The notes under the pieces: generated by a model | Database searches by the model: none | What the model saw: the letters and a program-made list of their open reading frames with translations, nothing else | Told to the model about the DNA's origin: nothing | DNA from: CALELM01 sp045617105 | Lineage (GTDB): Bacteria; Bacillota; Negativicutes; Selenomonadales; Selenomonadaceae | Length of the DNA: 21,769 nucleotides | Reading direction: 5' to 3' | Assembly: GCA_045617105.1 (NCBI GenBank) | Contig: JAZLHW010000058.1 | Span: forward strand, 1 to 21,769 | Shown here: positions 21,657-21,769 of the stretch, in pieces | Layout: each line of letters starts with the position of its first letter | How positions within the stretch are numbered: position 1 is the stretch's first letter | Position numbers and translations under genes: made by a program

Positions 21657-21769
21657 CGAAGCTAAGATGTCCCCTTCTTCAACAGCTTGCTGTAAGTGGG
21701 GGAAGCCAAATTTTAACAAGCGGTGAGCATATCTCCCGCTTCGTTGAAACGCAAATTGGAGGGAAAATG
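21652..21769 (+). repeat. Repeat copy F (cut by window end)
   Basis: This copy begins TATAACGAAGC and runs to the window edge at the hairpin 3 position (GGAGGGAAAATG). It gives the stop codon of the phosphoesterase gene. The visible part carries hairpins 1 and 2 intact. Confidence 0.95.

Overview
The window looks like chromosomal DNA from a diderm Firmicute of the Selenomonas group (Negativicutes). Three things point there: Gram-positive-like housekeeping genes with strong GGAGG ribosome sites, a flagellin, and a complete two-partner secretion (TPS) pair, which requires an outer membrane. Genus is inferred from gene content and style; no database search was possible.

Layout. A ~150-bp non-coding repeat occurs six times (A inverted at 1-140, then B 1772, C 12177, D 14753, E 16967, F 21652, all direct) and divides the window into segments. 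A-B holds a flagellin gene with a sigma-28-type promoter and its own terminator. B-C holds a 2775-residue TpsA exoprotein with about 15 YDG-type repeats and the TpsB outer-membrane transporter, ending at a strong terminator. C-D holds a 794-codon chimera: TpsA-like signal peptide, diverged TpsA C-terminal third, then the POTRA part of TpsB, stopped inside repeat D with no beta-barrel. D-E is a scrapyard: a relic of a PIN-toxin start, a small minus-strand membrane-protein ORF, an IS256-type transposase remnant, an intact UPF0175/PIN toxin-antitoxin pair, and two minus-strand serine tRNAs with a consensus promoter and terminator. E-F holds housekeeping genes: murI, a YbgC-like thioesterase, an unrecognised membrane-anchored protein, a CofE-like protein, rph, rdgB and a YfcE-like phosphoesterase.

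How the parts fit. TpsA should be exported by Sec and moved through the outer membrane by the adjacent TpsB as a large surface protein. The chimera appears to derive from a second tpsA-tpsB locus by deletion and fusion. murI through the phosphoesterase is one co-directional series, with an internal promoter before the thioesterase and a long hairpin before rph.

Most notable. The repeat family has short terminal inverted repeats (TATAACG/CGTTATA), three internal hairpins, a right end that can form a promoter (TTGCAT-18-TATAAT in two copies) and a left end that supplies the TAA stop of two genes. The TpsA/TpsB chimera that ends in one of these repeats is the second main point of interest.
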